A stretch of DNA of 64,000 nt from Leptodontidium sp. MPI-SDFR-AT-0119 (GCA_020726505.1 JAHLEZ010000014.1:620001-684000); one strand, 5' to 3'; positions 1 through 13,068 are shown, numbered from the stretch's first letter. Notes: generated by a model not told the origin, from the sequence alone. Program-made: numbers and translations.

Positions 1-1546
1 AGCGGACACGGCTTCTGCACCGGTTGCGAAACGCGAAGCTGGGAATGTGACGCATAGAGAATTCACGCATGTTGTGAGAGACGAGCCGAATGTTACCGCT
101 GGCTTATCAGGACGTGCATTGAATCCTTTGATTGATTTCAAAACTCAACCCAACAGTCCATGGCATCTGAAACTTCTCAACGGCCTCTCACATCAAATTG
201 GAGTTGGATTGAACGGGCTCTTTTACGACTTCCCGGGATACCTGTTTGCGGATAGATCAGCTGCGACTCAGCCGCAGGTGTCAGAGGTCAATTTATATCT
301 ACTTGACACAGGAATAAGGGCTACCCACAGTGTAAGTATTTTATTGGTTTTCGAAGCGTTGCTGATTGGTGTATCTAGGACTTCGCTGGCAGACAAGTAA
401 CTGCGCTCGATGCTACTGAGACCGATCCCAGCGATAAGCAGGGTCATGGCACCCATATGTGTTCTGTTTCTGCTGGTAACTACGCCGGTGTCGCGAAGAA
501 TGCAAACATAGTATCTGTGAAGAAGAATCAATTTGTTGGGGCTATGTCCCGGGCGATCGGGATGATTCTGGATGATGTTGTCCGACATAATTTTCAGGCA
601 CGAGCCGTGATCAACATGTCTTTCGGTTAGTCCTCTGAGTCCATGTGGTAGTGAACTTACTCATACTTTTGACCACAGGTGCGTTCATATCATCTTTATA
701 TCCCGATGATCTTCCTCAGGGAGCCCAGGGACCACGAATCGACATCATCGGGGCCTATCTCGCCCGCCTCTACCGAAGCGGCATCGTGGTAGTCTGCAGC
801 GCCGGCAACAACGGAAACTTCGAAATCAACCTGATCGACAAGACTCCACGAGTGCACGGAGGCCGGGACACATCACTGATCGTCGTGGGAGCGACGACAT
901 TCGACGAGATTCGATGGCCTAACTCGCAGGTCATCGACCCGAACGATCAGGGCATCCTCTCCATTTACGCCAATGGTGTTGATGTCGTTTCCGCCTGGTT
1001 TCAAGATGACGACCTCTACACGACGGCGAGCGGTACGTCTGAAGCAACGGCTGTGACTTCAGGCCGGATCGCATATCTCATCGCCAACGACGTGTTGCAG
1101 GCCCAGCTCGTGCAAGGCGGCCTCAGCAATTTCGCATCCGCTGTGAAAGCACACATTCGTCAGCTGGGTACTAACATGAAGGGCACCGCGCGCGTCGACC
1201 CCGTCTATGCCACACCGGATACCGTCCCTCGTCTGGCGAACGGTGAGGCCATTGAGTGTCCTACGCAGAATGGCCAGGTGGCCCAGCCGGCGTACCAAGT
1301 TGCCCCCGGAGCTCAGGAGATCTTGCCAGCTGCCTATCCTACCATCCAAGTTTCTGATGGGATGCAGGTCGAGGTGCCGCAGAATCAGTTGGTAAGTCAC
1401 TCCCACACCCCCCTCACACCCTTTGGCGTTTTTATTATATTTGGGATTATCCCCCCCCCACATCACCCCCCACAACGAGAACTGTCTCCTCAAGTACTGC
1501 TAACTAACGACTCTTCTCGTAGCCTCCGTGTGTCCGACGGCCTTGA
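1..1546 (+). CDS. Subtilisin-like serine protease (S8), 5' end cut by window edge
   Basis: Secreted or vacuolar-type subtilase that would hydrolyse peptide bonds. Proposed exons are <2-331, 379-625, 679-1391 and 1523-1546, giving 437 visible residues. The catalytic triad is visible. The Asp lies in LYLLDTGIR (about residue 102 of the visible part), the His in QGHGTHMCSVSAGNYAG, and the Ser in ASGTSEATAVTSGRIAYLIA. The oxyanion-hole Asn is in CSAGNNGNFE. The introns have GTAAGT/GTTAGT donors and join the motifs in one frame. The Ser motif departs from the usual GTSMATP (Glu replaces Met, and the Pro is missing), so this is a diverged member. The N-terminal signal and propeptide, if present, lie outside the window. 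The last intron (1392-1522, branch site CTAAC) is less certain; without it the frame stays open to 1616. Family assignment is firm; substrate is unknown. Confidence 0.88.
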
Positions 1547-1846
1547 TATCACGATTAAATGTCTAAATCGGGCATTTGTTGATCGAAAGATGGGCGGGCC
1601 GTGGCGGATATCATGATTTCATGATATGAATGCATCGCGATAGAAGCTGATTCTATAATGTCCGGTTTTACACATTCACACAATACTAGATATGTATTGA
1701 TTCATCGCCACTGAAATATATCCCCACGCCGTCCCAGCTTGCCATGGAGCTAGCGACTGTGGTGATGTTCGTGTTCAGACTCTTCACGATAACAAAACTT
1801 CCTATTTTTTTCGGGTCTTGATAAGAATGGGCGGTGGAACATAGAA

Positions 1847-1864
1847 TTTTTTTTTTTTTTTTTT
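1847..1864. repeat. Poly-T tract of 18
   Basis: Eighteen consecutive T residues about 300 bp downstream of the protease stop codon. It may mark the 3' flank; no function is implied. Confidence 0.9.
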
Positions 1865-2321
1865 GTTTTATTAATATTGACCCTTGATATTAGTCATCTC
1901 TCAACTGTAAAATACTGCTGGCCTTTTCCTAGATACCCCTCCTTACCGACGACGACCTCGATAGCGAGGGTCAGAGTATCAACAAACAAGCGAATGGATA
2001 TCAAGAAGAGGCCAAGGAAGTGCTATATACCATGTATTACAAATTTGCGTGTATTGTACCTTGGAATTAGACGGGGGTATATCTCGCCTCACTTCTCCTA
2101 CAGACAACACAGCAAATAGAAAGTGAAAGATTGAAAGATCGTCCCGAGACCAAGACCAAGGTACTGGAAACTGGAAAGTACAGTACAGCACAGTACAACT
2201 CACTCTCAACCACCCCACGTCTCAATCCATCATGATTTATGAAGAAGGTATCGAGCTCAATTCTCAATTCACTCCGGACCATCTTTTTTCTTGCGTCGAA
2301 ACTAGACGAGCGTAAGGTCCT

Positions 2322-2322
<1 letters not shown>

Positions 2323-2354
<32 letters not shown>
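2323..2354. repeat. Poly-C tract of 32, followed by a poly-T run
   Basis: Thirty-two consecutive C residues are followed by TTTCC and a run of about 12 T. On the minus strand this is a pure G tract. Its true length is likely to be unstable in cloning, PCR and assembly. Confidence 0.92.
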
Positions 2355-3529
2355 TTTCCTTTTTTTTTTTTTGGTAACTTTGAAGAGGAGGGATATGTAT
2401 GGTGGGTTGTTTTTTTTTGGGTAGCAATGGAATGCATTGTACTGTATTGCATTGAGAAGAAAAAGGCTCGCAAAGTCCCGAGATCAGCACGGGTTGGGCT
2501 CAGGTGCTGCTGGTGCTGATCTTTAAATTTGAGCAAGCTGGAAGAGAGAATGAACGAATGGCAGGAAGAAGAATGAGACAGAGGAATGATGGCCAGGTTT
2601 GGATAAACTATCCATTATCATCAGTGGATTGGGCACTCAGGATAGGCGGTGAGTGGAGAAGGAGTGATTATCTCGTAGGGTATCCTGTCTCGTCTTGCGC
2701 AAGGTGTGTAGTACGAGTGTGAAGATCAGGAGTGCTTAGATTTATTTAGGAGAAAGGAGAAGGAGAACGAGTTAAATGACTACGGTGCTGATAATTGGAC
2801 AAGAAGGCGTGCCGATGTGATGAAAAGATCAAGAAAAATAATACATCCCCATCCCCATCGATCACTCGCTAGCGAATGTTGATACCGATATCGATATCGA
2901 TAGTCAAAGTCTTGGTCTTGGCCTTGATCTTAGGAGTTGCGATCGGAAGAGGGATGAGAGGGACGCACCCGATGCAAGGGATCAGCCAGCATCAAGAAAT
3001 GCCACCCACCAACCACGAGAGAAACTTCCCGTTCGTAAAAAGTAGCAGTTAGCGCACTTTAGAAACAGCTAAAAGTTATCCTCGTATTTAATACGAGGAT
3101 CAGGAAATAGGCGAGGGGACGGGCGGGACGACTCGCCTCTCTCGTTTGTTGATGAAATAACCTTTTATTTAGTTGGACACGAGGACCGTGAAGTCCTGGA
3201 GTTCTTGGCTCACTTGCGCAAATCTACAGAGTATCGTAAAGCGTACGGCTGTCTGGTTCCGTTACTAGCCAATTTTACTTGGCTACCTAGCTGATAGCTG
3301 AATGTTTTGCAGGCTATTGACAAGGAAACTAGCGAGTGAAGTGGAGGACGACCAGCGACCGTTGAAACAAGAATACTAAGCAATAGAGTTCACGGCTGGA
3401 CACTAGTCCCTAGACGTGGGTATTGTCCGTTCTTGGTATAGGCCTACTGGTGAAGCTAGTGCCGACATCATACGATTTTCATGGACTCCCGTTGTTGACA
3501 TATGTGAAAGTGAGAAATTCAGCCGGGAC

Positions 3530-3590
3530 GAGAGGTACCTAGGTAGATTTACGTCTACCTACCTAGGTACCTAGGTACGTACCGATCCTC
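3530..3590. repeat. CTAGG-containing palindrome cluster
   Basis: Overlapping copies of ACCTAGGT and CTACCTACCTAGG form perfect short inverted repeats. The same words recur at about 5390-5700 and 5995-6115. They look like degenerate simple sequence with hairpin potential. Confidence 0.7.
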
Positions 3591-5384
3591 AGCACGTGAG
3601 ACGTTTCCACGATTTAACGTTTCTCGTGTCTCGAGCTCGTGTTGGACGGCGGCGCTTTCCTGGGGCGTATGCAGACATTCTGCCAAGTCATGTCGTATCA
3701 CGACAGTGGCTTTCCTGTGGCTAGCAATCATTCGCTTGAATTCTCGTTATAAATTGCCAAAAAGAGACTACGGGCAAGCCTAACAGACAGACAGATCTGT
3801 GTAACATTGACGGAGCGAGCCATCCTGAGACCATCCTGTCGGTGCCATCACATACCATGGGAAAGTTATTGGAATTGGGGTAACCGCAAGAAATTGGGCA
3901 CGAATGCGTCAAGCCACTTCGAATTTTTGTTTTGTTTCAGGGTCCTGTTCACGACATCTGTAATCCTATCGGGTGAATCCTGCGAATGTATTCTGTGATA
4001 CGCGGAAGCTCTGACCGTCTTGAGGCTCTCGGATGGTTGCAATTGGGCCGAAATGTGATGGGATGGAATATTGAAGCATGTCACCAACCCGCGGGAACCA
4101 AAGTGTCAAAGCCACGTGGGGCATGTGTCCAGATCACTGAAGCCAGACACGGAAGCCGGGAGGCTCAAGCTTGGCTCTGGGGTCATGATGGGGAATGTGC
4201 CAGGCACAACAGAAACAATAGGATGGAGCCAAAGACAGCCCAGCTGAATGAGCTGAGCTCGACAATGTCAGGAGTATCCCGGATGAGCAAGACATGAGCG
4301 AGCAGGTTTGTAATGAAGGAACGAGCACGGGATTGAAGTCTGGTAACGAAAGAAACACTTGCATGTGTGCGGCACGACAGATATGAACAGAAAGAATGCT
4401 GGGAAAGGAGACGGGATTGGAGATCTCCCCACGCCAATGGCATGGTTCTTTATCTGTGTTTATGGTCTGAGGAGATGGAAAAGTTGGTCTTGACACCCTC
4501 ATTCGTTCCCAGCGAATTTAAGGTCTGGAAAGGGTGTATTGTTGTTTCATGATAAAGCACATTGACAGCCTTACCGTGCAGAATGTGACAGCGCCGATCG
4601 ATGCAACCCAAAGATCCTTGGGGCAGTTTGGGGGTTTCACGTCGTTCGGGCCCGATGATTGTTGTGTAGCAGCCAGGTATGCAAGGAATTCGGTTGACAC
4701 ACCAGGGCGTGGTAGCTGAACGAGATGTTGGGAAAGACTCATTCATGGGAGTGATAATTGATGTTGGGGAGGTAGTCTCACAAAGTGAGGATGGTAGATG
4801 TGGACGTGGATGTGGTGGATTTGAATAATGTAACAGATGCCACAAGGAGAGAAGGGGGTATCACCATGATCGGAAGAAAAGGGGAATGAGGAAGACCATT
4901 GAGGGAGAAAGAGAAGAAGAAGGAAAAGGAGCTGAAAGCAGAGACATGGAAGGCACGGGCCACCCCAGACCACGTGCTTTTGACGCTACCCACTCCGGGG
5001 CTTAGTGCCCACTAGCTCCCTCGATCTGCAGAGATCGCGCTAAGCGAACCCACTCAACCCAGATCGATAATCCATCGGCTAATTAGAAGACACGATACCA
5101 GCGATTCTTGATTTGGCGTGGAAAGCCATCAGACGAAACCGCCGCCAATCCGATTGAGTCTTGACGCTGACCAGGACATGACAAACAACATACTTGTAGA
5201 CCGCCTTCACCGCCGTTGCCATTATTAGTGTTTTGCTCGAGACGAGGATTCTTCGTCAAAGGATCATTCATGATGGGGAGAAGCAAGAAGTGCCGACCAT
5301 GGTTGTCTGCGGTGGGTTTTGTAGCTTGAGTGGGGAGATGTGATTAGAGACTTTACGCGTCTACCGCGAATATTATCTAACCTA

Positions 5385-6120
5385 GTAGGTACGTACTGTA
5401 CTATTAGCTGGAGGAGAGGATGCATGGGATAGTTGCCCGGAAGAGAGAAGAGGAGAGGGTACCTACCTACCTACCTTACTGTTGCTTACTTACTTCTTGT
5501 GATGACAGAGCAGGACGGGACGGGACAGAACATGAGTAATACTTGAAGTATGAGTACACAATAATGTACCTAGGTACCTTCTAATTAACCACCTACCTAG
5601 GTATCATCTAAGGTCCGGTACGGTACAGGCCCTCAGGTGGGTGGGTACCAAGGTAAGGTACCTTTCGTACCTTGCTCACTTAGCGGTAGGTAAATTGCCT
5701 AGGAAAGAAGCGTGGGAGGACCCCCATCCTATCGTTGGTTGCCCTTAGTTGCATTAGGTAAAGTACATTTCCCGATCTTGGGACTTCGCCTGGCACATCA
5801 TATCGACCTGCACATCGACGACACCTACTGTACATCGTCGCCTACTGTACTGTACTGTACTGTACCTTACCTGCCCACCTTACCTAACTAAGGTGCCATC
5901 CACCTCCCCACCTCCCCAGTCTGTGGATCTATCTCATCTGAGATTGAAATCTCATTCTAATTCTAATTCTAATTCTAAGTCTACCTATTACCTGGTAATT
6001 GAAGGCGCAGTAGATACCTAAGGTACCTACCTACTCACTCACCTACCTACCGACTTGGCTGCTTGCTTACCTCTCTAGCCCTTACCCGTCGCCTACCTAC
6101 CTACTTCGTACCATCCATTT
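5385..6120. repeat. Degenerate CCTACCTAGGTACC-rich tract upstream of CRY-DASH
   Basis: Many copies of CCTACCTA, GGTACCTA and CTGTACTGTACTGTAC words, plus a TCTAAT microsatellite near 5955-5980. The tract is palindrome-rich and non-coding in all frames. It lies 0.9-1.6 kb upstream of the photoreceptor gene and may be part of its distal upstream region. Confidence 0.65.
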
Positions 6121-7009
6121 ATTTCCTGATTGCCGTCTCGTCTCGGCTCGTCTCTTCTCTTCTCCAACTTTGGTAGCGAGGATCCAGCACTCGAAAAGCA
6201 CAATCATCTCTCCTGCAGCTACATCTAAATATCCAACTATCCTAACTCTACTCTAGTAGTCTGCTGTGGAGTGGAGGGGAGTGGGGACCCCAAACCTAAT
6301 ACAGCGTCAATGAACGCATGATTGATTCTTCCTCTTCTCTTTTTCCCTTCTCGCCTTGCCTCACCTCAAAAGGTCTACTTACCTACTCTTCAACACCACT
6401 GCATCCTCATATCCTCATCCTCGCCCTCACCCGCACACTCACCCTGGCCCTCATTTTCACCCTCACCCTCTTCTCGTATCTCATCCCGCACTGTCATACA
6501 GAAGGTCCCGTCCTCGACATTTTCTGGTACGGCTGACAGACACGCTCGTTCACACCAATACCTCGACCTGACCCGACCTGACTGCATTCGATCGCATTCG
6601 ACTGCATTTGAATTGACGGTTGCACTGCACACCAACCCGTGCCATACCTCCTCTTGCCTGGGCTGGGCACCATACCATACCCTGTCTCTCACCTGCCTTG
6701 TCTTCAGCTCAAACGCGTCCGTCCTTGTGTCTCCACCTCCCATCCCAAGATCGGGTCTGCACGGTCACGCCTCACTCTGCAAGGGGATTTTCACAGCTCC
6801 TAATTCTGTGCACCGAGAAGTACAAACGAGGCCAAGTACAAATACCGCGGCAGTGGTTGTCCTGCAGTAGCCTGTCATCAGGTCCAAATAGACTTCACCA
6901 CTGACTCGTGCATATGTACCGCTGCCTCACTCGAACTACAACCCGGCGAGTATATTCTCCACCTGCCGCCGACCTCTCGTCTAAACTCTGCATCTCCACA
7001 ACCACCAAG

Positions 7010-8991
7010 ATGTCAGATTCAAAGGTTCTTATCTATCTCATGCGGAGAGACCTCCGCGTCTCTGACAATCCCGTTCTCCACTCGCTGGTGTCGTCCAAAA
7101 ACCACGGATTCACCCATCTCTTACCGCTTTACGTCTTTAGTGCCCAGCAGCTCGAGGTCAAAGGCTTCATTTCCGACAGCAACACCAAGAGTCCGTATCG
7201 TGAAGCCAAAAGCAAGGTTGGTGGTTTCTGGCGAACCGGTCCCCATCGTGTTTCTTTCTTGGCCGAATGTATCTGGGATTTGAAGGAGGGCTTGGAGAAG
7301 GTGGGAAGTGGATTGTGTATTCGTGTTGGAATGGTTGGTGATGTCGTTGATGACATGTTGAGGAAGATTGATGGAAAGGGTGAAATTAAGGTTGGAGCCC
7401 TGTGGATGGTCGGAGAAGAGGGAGTGGAGGAAAGCCAGGAAGAGTCACAGGTAAAGAAGGCTTGTAGAGAGGCAGATGTGGAGTTCAAGCTGTGGAACGA
7501 TGAGAAGTATCTCATTGACGAGTAAGTGTCTTGGAGACTCGACTTCGCATTACTAACTCCATCAGTCGCGATCTCCCCCTCACCAACATTGACGAATTGT
7601 CAGATATCTTCACGAGCTATCGAAAGACTGTAGAACCACTTCGTGATCATCCTCGAGAGGTTCTGTCAACGCCAACAAAAGGCTCCTTGCCGCCCTTCCC
7701 ACCAAAAGCCTCAATTCCCGACCAACGCTCCCCATTTACCATCCCGGATACCCTCGACAATCTTCAATCATCACTCCTAAAGCCTCTATCTGCTCACAAC
7801 CTAGTCACGAACCCTCCATCATACCCACCATCGACCAAATCTGCCCATCCCTTTCTGGGTGGCGAAAGCCAAGCTCAAGACCGACTCAACTACCTCATCA
7901 CAAGCGGCAATATCAACACCTACCACAACACCCGCAATGGCCTCCTAGGCCATGACTTCTCCACCAAGCTCTCCGCCTACCTCAGTCTAGGTTGCATCAC
8001 TGCGCGCCAAATTCACGCTAGCCTTCTCGCCTTTGAAGACGGCACCAACCCGTCCTTCAGCTCCGTCACCGGCTACGGGCTCGGCCAGAACGATGGCACG
8101 AAAAGCATCCGCTTCGAACTCCTCTGGCGCGACTACATGCGTCTCTGCACGAGAAAATTCGGACCCAAACTCTTTCGTCTCAGCGGTTTCAAAGCCGAAG
8201 GCGAAGAGCGTTGGAGTTCTCCCTCCCGTCCATCCCCCAGCTCAAGCACATCCAAAGTACGCCAACAGATCGAGCGCTTCCTCAACGGCACAACAGGAAT
8301 GGGTCTCATTGATGCTAGTCTGAGAGAGATGTACCATACAGGTTACACATCTAACCGTGCCCGCCAGAACGTTGCCTCCTTCCTAGCTAAACACCTCAAG
8401 ATCGATTGGCGCATCGGCGCAGAATGGTACGAATGTATGCTCGTCGACTACGACCTCTCTTCCAACTGGGGTAATTGGCAATACCTCGCCGGCGTAGGCA
8501 ATGATCCTCGTGGCGAAGCTCGCATCTTCAACCCCGTCAAGCAGGCTTTCGATTACGACCCCAATGGCGATTACGTCAAGGCTTGGGTCCCGGAACTGAG
8601 GAAGCTGAGTGAACCGGCTGAGATCTTCCAGGCGTGGACGGTACGAGAGGATCGGAGAGAGGGGTTGGGTCTTAATGGGCTTGATTGGGTCAAGGATCCT
8701 TTGCTGAAGATTAACTTCACTGTTAATAGGCGGGGACGACATGTTGGACGGCCGAGGGGTGATAGGGGGGGAAGAGGGGGTGAGGGGGGTAGATTCCCTT
8801 CGCCGGAGGGTAGACGCTTTTACTCGAATTCTAGTCGTGGTGGCGGTGGTGGAGGGTATGGAGGTAGAGGATACGGTAGCTCTCGAGGTCATATTCGTGG
8901 ATATGGTGGGCGAGGAGGAGGTGGTGGAGGACGGACTGGAATGATGGATAAAGTCTCCGACTATGAGGCTTTGCAGAGTAGTGCTCAATAA
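7010..8991 (+). CDS. Cryptochrome DASH / DASH-type photolyase with RGG tail
   Basis: Flavin blue-light receptor; family members repair cyclobutane dimers in single-stranded or looped DNA and bind RNA. Exons 7010-7521 and 7566-8991 give 645 residues. The intron (44 bp, GTAAGT, branch TTACTAAC) joins the frames as LIDDRDLPLTN. The N-terminal alpha/beta antenna domain begins at about residue 4 (YLMRRDLRVSDNPVL). The FAD domain spans about residues 290-510, with SNRARQNVASF near 430 and NWQYLAGVGNDPRG near 475, the DASH signature. Residues 558-630 are Gly/Arg-rich (RGG), as in other fungal DASH proteins. An in-frame upstream ATG at 6908 would add 34 residues, rich in Arg, Ser and Thr and with no Glu, resembling a mitochondrial presequence. 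I chose the ATG at 7010 (AAGATGTC context, next to the domain start), but the longer form is possible. Confidence 0.95.
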
Positions 8992-11334
8992 CGGCTGGGG
9001 CTTCTGCTGTACGGTTTGCATTTGTGGGAAGGGGATGCAGGATGTAATGTGGAGGAAAAGTGTGTATAATCGGATCTCTCCATGGGCGTAATCGCATCGG
9101 GCTGGGCTGGGCTGGGCTGAACTGGGCGTTACTAGCGGTTTTGGGCGCATGGATTGACGGAGGGATGGGTTTTTGGGACGGATGGGTGGTGGTATGGTAT
9201 GGGAAAATGGTATCGATGTATCTGCGTATCATTTACTTCACTTGCTGGTTGCTTGTTGCTGGGAGGATATGGTATCTGTTCATGTGATGGCTTGGAACTG
9301 GCTTGGAACTGGCTAGGTAGGGAAGGATGGATATGGATAAATATGTATTATACTATAGCGTAGAATAGCATGACATGACATAGCATGGCATATCATAGCT
9401 AGCTGAGAGTTACAGTTCTTTCAATAGAGTAGAGCTCTATTATTTGTATCTGTGTGGACTGTGGGACTGTGCTTGTTGTGTTTTGTAGTGTGGCGTGAAA
9501 GATGCTTGTGAGTGAGCGGGGCATGGGGGAGGGGGAGGGGGGTTAGTCACTCGCTTTCTCACTTGGAAGTGGTCTTGGCGTCTTGGTTTTGGTAGCTCAT
9601 TGCATTGTATTGCGGGTAGATAGGAATGGAGGTAGGTAAGTAGACGGCAGATACTGGTCATGAATTGATGCATACTTGAATCTTGGTGAGCTCAAGGTTG
9701 TGCTGTTCGTGATTTATATCTGTATTTTGCATTGTACTACTACTGTAAATTCATTCGTACGTGGGCATATGGAGGGGGGAATGGATAGATGGATAGATGG
9801 ATAGAGGGCTCTGTGAGCGAGTAAGTAAAGTAGGCAGGCCAACTCTGATTGGGATTAAGTTCCGAGTGGTGGTGATGTAATTAATGCCTTCGGCATATAT
9901 TCACGGAGGCGGGGAAGTTATGTTTGTGTTTGTGTTTTCAGAGTATTGTGAATGAATGAATCAGAGAGAGCTGGACGGGAGATTGCTGTTGCTCGTTGCA
10001 TTGCAGCAAGAAGATGTTGGAGGGAGCGCTAGACATTTGTTGTAAGAAAAATTTACTTTCTAGTCTTGAGCGGAATACCTAGGTAGGTAGCTCAGATTGC
10101 TGGGGTTGGGATTCGAATGGAATGGAATGGAATGGGACGTAATGAAATAGATACGAGTAGTGTCGGCCTAGTTTGTAAACCATGTAGGTACCGATGTAGT
10201 TGGATGCTGTTATCATGCCTCTTGATGACGAAGGGGAATTTTTTTACTCTGCTCTGCTCCGATGGGAAGTATATAGTCGGTAGCGAACATAGATTAAATC
10301 TGCTAGCCATCCATAAATCGCGGTGTCGAGACGGAAGTCTAAATTCTCGGATATTTTATTTGGCTGGCGACTTCGAATCTTCCATGCAGTGCAGTGGGGG
10401 AACTCGGATATCTTCAAGTAGAGGCTTTGGTATCTATCCATCTGCCCATTCACTTGGAACTTGAGAGATCGGATCGGCACTAGTCAAGTATCCTCGTTCT
10501 GGTAGCTGCAACTGCTGGGTGGGAAGCTGGTGTGATCCTGGTAGCTCGCCGCTTGGAACCTTAATGTGCAAGAATCTCAAGCATGTGCAAGAATCTCAAG
10601 CTGGAGACTCCAAAAGAAAATTTATTCCAGCGGATGATAGCTACATTCTGCCCCAGCTCTAGACATTGGTAAGTCCAGGGTAGCAAGGTGGAGGCTTATT
10701 CGAATTCCAACTTCCGTCTGTCTATTCGTGTGTATATGCGTGGATGCCACAGCCAACTTCCCGAAATATTCTTGATATCCTCAGCCAAATCTGTCGAAGG
10801 GTAGGTTTAGAGATAGCACGACTGACCTGCAGATATACTGTGGTTAGCATTGACACTATTATGGGAGCCGTTGATGGTGCATTTACTTTCCTTTGGGTTT
10901 TAACCCGAATGTAGAATGGCTCATGCATACGCCCTCCGCCGCCTTAGCAAACAACCAGGGGTACACCAAGCGAGGAATGAAGCTGCTATTCCATCCCCAG
11001 CCCCCAGGGTGGTGTTTATGATTTTGCAGGAGGTTCTGAAGGGTGGGAAGTGTTGGCTGGGAGCAGGTGGAGAAAGACTTGCTGTCTTTTCGTTTTGCAT
11101 GTTTCTCGTTAGTAGCTCGACGGTGCCAGGTCAGCCGTATCTGATGGGATATACAGCAATTGCAATTTGCAATAATGTAAGCTTTGTAAGAGCAAGTGTG
11201 TAGCAGTGCTCTGATGGTGTTGCCGATGGATCTTTGGGGGTGTTTGGTAGAAATGCTTCTTGTTGGAGCCCGAGTTCGCAGTCCCAACGAGCAAGGTGCC
11301 GCGGAGAATATAGCAGCAGCAAAATCGTAGAGAA

Positions 11335-11695
11335 GGTGTACTCTACTGTTCTGTTGCTAGGTCCTACGGCCAAGTTGTGCTGAAATGGTTGGGTATCGGT
11401 GGGATTGCATCGAGGCCCAAATTCCAAGTTGTGCCGAAGTGCATCTTTCTATCTTAATAGAAAGTATTCGAGGGCACGCACCGATATCAAAGGATCGTGG
11501 GAGATTGCGAGGGAGACACGAAGTCAGCTTGAAAGTCATAGCTGGAGACTCCGTGATTGCAACTTCTCTACCCTGAGGATATGATAGCCTGTTGAAGCCT
11601 GTTGAAGCCATGGTTTGTCGGACGCTCTTCTTTCAACTTCGGATTCGCCGGTTGAACACGATAAGTCCGCAGATGTCAAGACACGACAACAATGA
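11335..11695. repeat. Diverged dispersed repeat, copy 1
   Basis: Similar over about 350 bp to 18910-19225. Shared words in the same order include CTGTTCTGTTG, CTACGGCC, GTGCTGAAATGG, GGGTATCGGTGGG, CATCGAGGCCCAAA, GGACGCT, GATAAGTC and GTCAAGACACG, with small indels between. On the minus strand both copies can encode FGPR, PTDT and PFQH in the same order, so it may once have been coding. Identity is unknown. Confidence 0.7.
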
Positions 11696-13068
11696 TCGGT
11701 AACTGGTTTCGGTAAATCGATATATCATCCATACAGGTTTGAATAGACCCAAGTGTGGATATCGCGAGAGTATGCAAACAGGAGAAGTCAGTCCCCTCGA
11801 TGGGTGGATCACCTTGGCCTTCGGAAGCTGTGTCCTGTATCTTGTGGTAGACTAGCACAAATCAACTCTACCCAAAGCACGCCGAAGGCAAACTACTGTT
11901 TTTGCACTGGTTGCAGCAGCGTGGATAGGACAGCGTCGACGCAGAGTTGCGGTTTCCTTCGTGGCTTTGTTGCTTGTTCGGTTTGTTCGTTGTGTTACAC
12001 ACGGCATTCCTCGGGAAGAAATACGGGAACTGTCCCTGCAAAAAGAAACTAATCTGGCAATCAAGAGAGCTGGCTTGGTCGACAGCCTTAACCAAGTCCT
12101 GTTGGTGGAATGTAGGCTCGAACACCATAGTTGAGCTTGCCTACGGATGGCCTCCTGTGTTGCAGAGGTCTCTGTTTACAGGAGGATGCTGCTTGATCAT
12201 AAGGCCTCCAAACTTGATGCTTGATGGTAGTAGCATGTTGTCTTTCGGAATGTGGTAATCTGCGACTGATGGACGCAGCCACCTAGAGTACATCGGACTT
12301 CCACAGTTGGAAGACGCAGGCAACCACATCAGAGAGGAGACCATGTCGTTTTAACTCGAGTTCTTCATGATAGCCAAGGTTTCATGTGATAAAGAGACTT
12401 GCCTTGAATTGATGCCCAATCTACAACGCCAGATGTTTCTATCTCCACCACTTGAGGGAGCTGAGCCGTTGTGAGGGGGCTTAGGCGTCCCAATCAATGA
12501 GGCAGAAGAAAATACACCAATCGCGATGCCTTCTGGGGCAGCCGTCCATGGTAAAGACGGGCGTTCCCCTAGTAAATGTTACACGGGGAGGTCTGTTCAG
12601 GGTCCATCGCCGAGCTATAAAGACATGGACGTCTCTCTTGCCTTGATGCGGATTTCTTCCAGATTTCTTCCCTTCTTTTTGGCAACACGAACAACGATGG
12701 CCTGGAAAGCAAGCCCAGCGCATGAAACGGAAAACCCCCTCCGGAGAGTATGGGAACATTTGAACCTAAAGACGACCACGTATGCTTCCACACCTCGCTT
12801 GGGAGGCACACGAGAGACATGCACGCATATATTTGTGCTGGTCGAAGAACCAGCCCAAACAAACAGGTGCGAGTCTTTCTCTCCAAGATTTGGTTGATGT
12901 TTTACACCCTCAAACAAGCAGTATCTTTTTGCCAGATTTGTGCACTTTGGCTTTATCCCAAGCTGACATATACTCTCTCAGTTTGGAGGAGTGGGGAGCT
13001 TTGTATCAAGCCGTCGGAGTGGGGGTAAAAGATGCAAGGAAGCTGAATCATGCCACTGTGATCTAATA

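Larger units (their letters stand above)
1547..7009. other. Long gene-free stretch
   Basis: No protein family was recognised on either strand across about 5.4 kb. Open frames here (for example on the minus strand near 4134-4502 and 4450-4845) have low-complexity translations with no domain. The stretch contains homopolymers, CTAGG-rich palindromes and, from about 6318 to 6900, a pyrimidine-rich tract that is probably promoter and 5' leader of the CRY-DASH gene downstream. Confidence 0.6.

Noticed and set aside
4134..4845. Overlapping minus-strand frames of 122 and 131 codons
   Set aside because: No domain, frames overlap in several registers, and splice joining gave nothing recognisable.
8383..9150. 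255-codon minus-strand frame
   Set aside because: Antisense shadow of the CRY-DASH coding sequence; low-complexity Ser/Thr/Pro translation without a domain.
12481..12917. Frames on both strands of about 90-123 codons
   Set aside because: Mutually overlapping, no family match, no supporting splice pattern.
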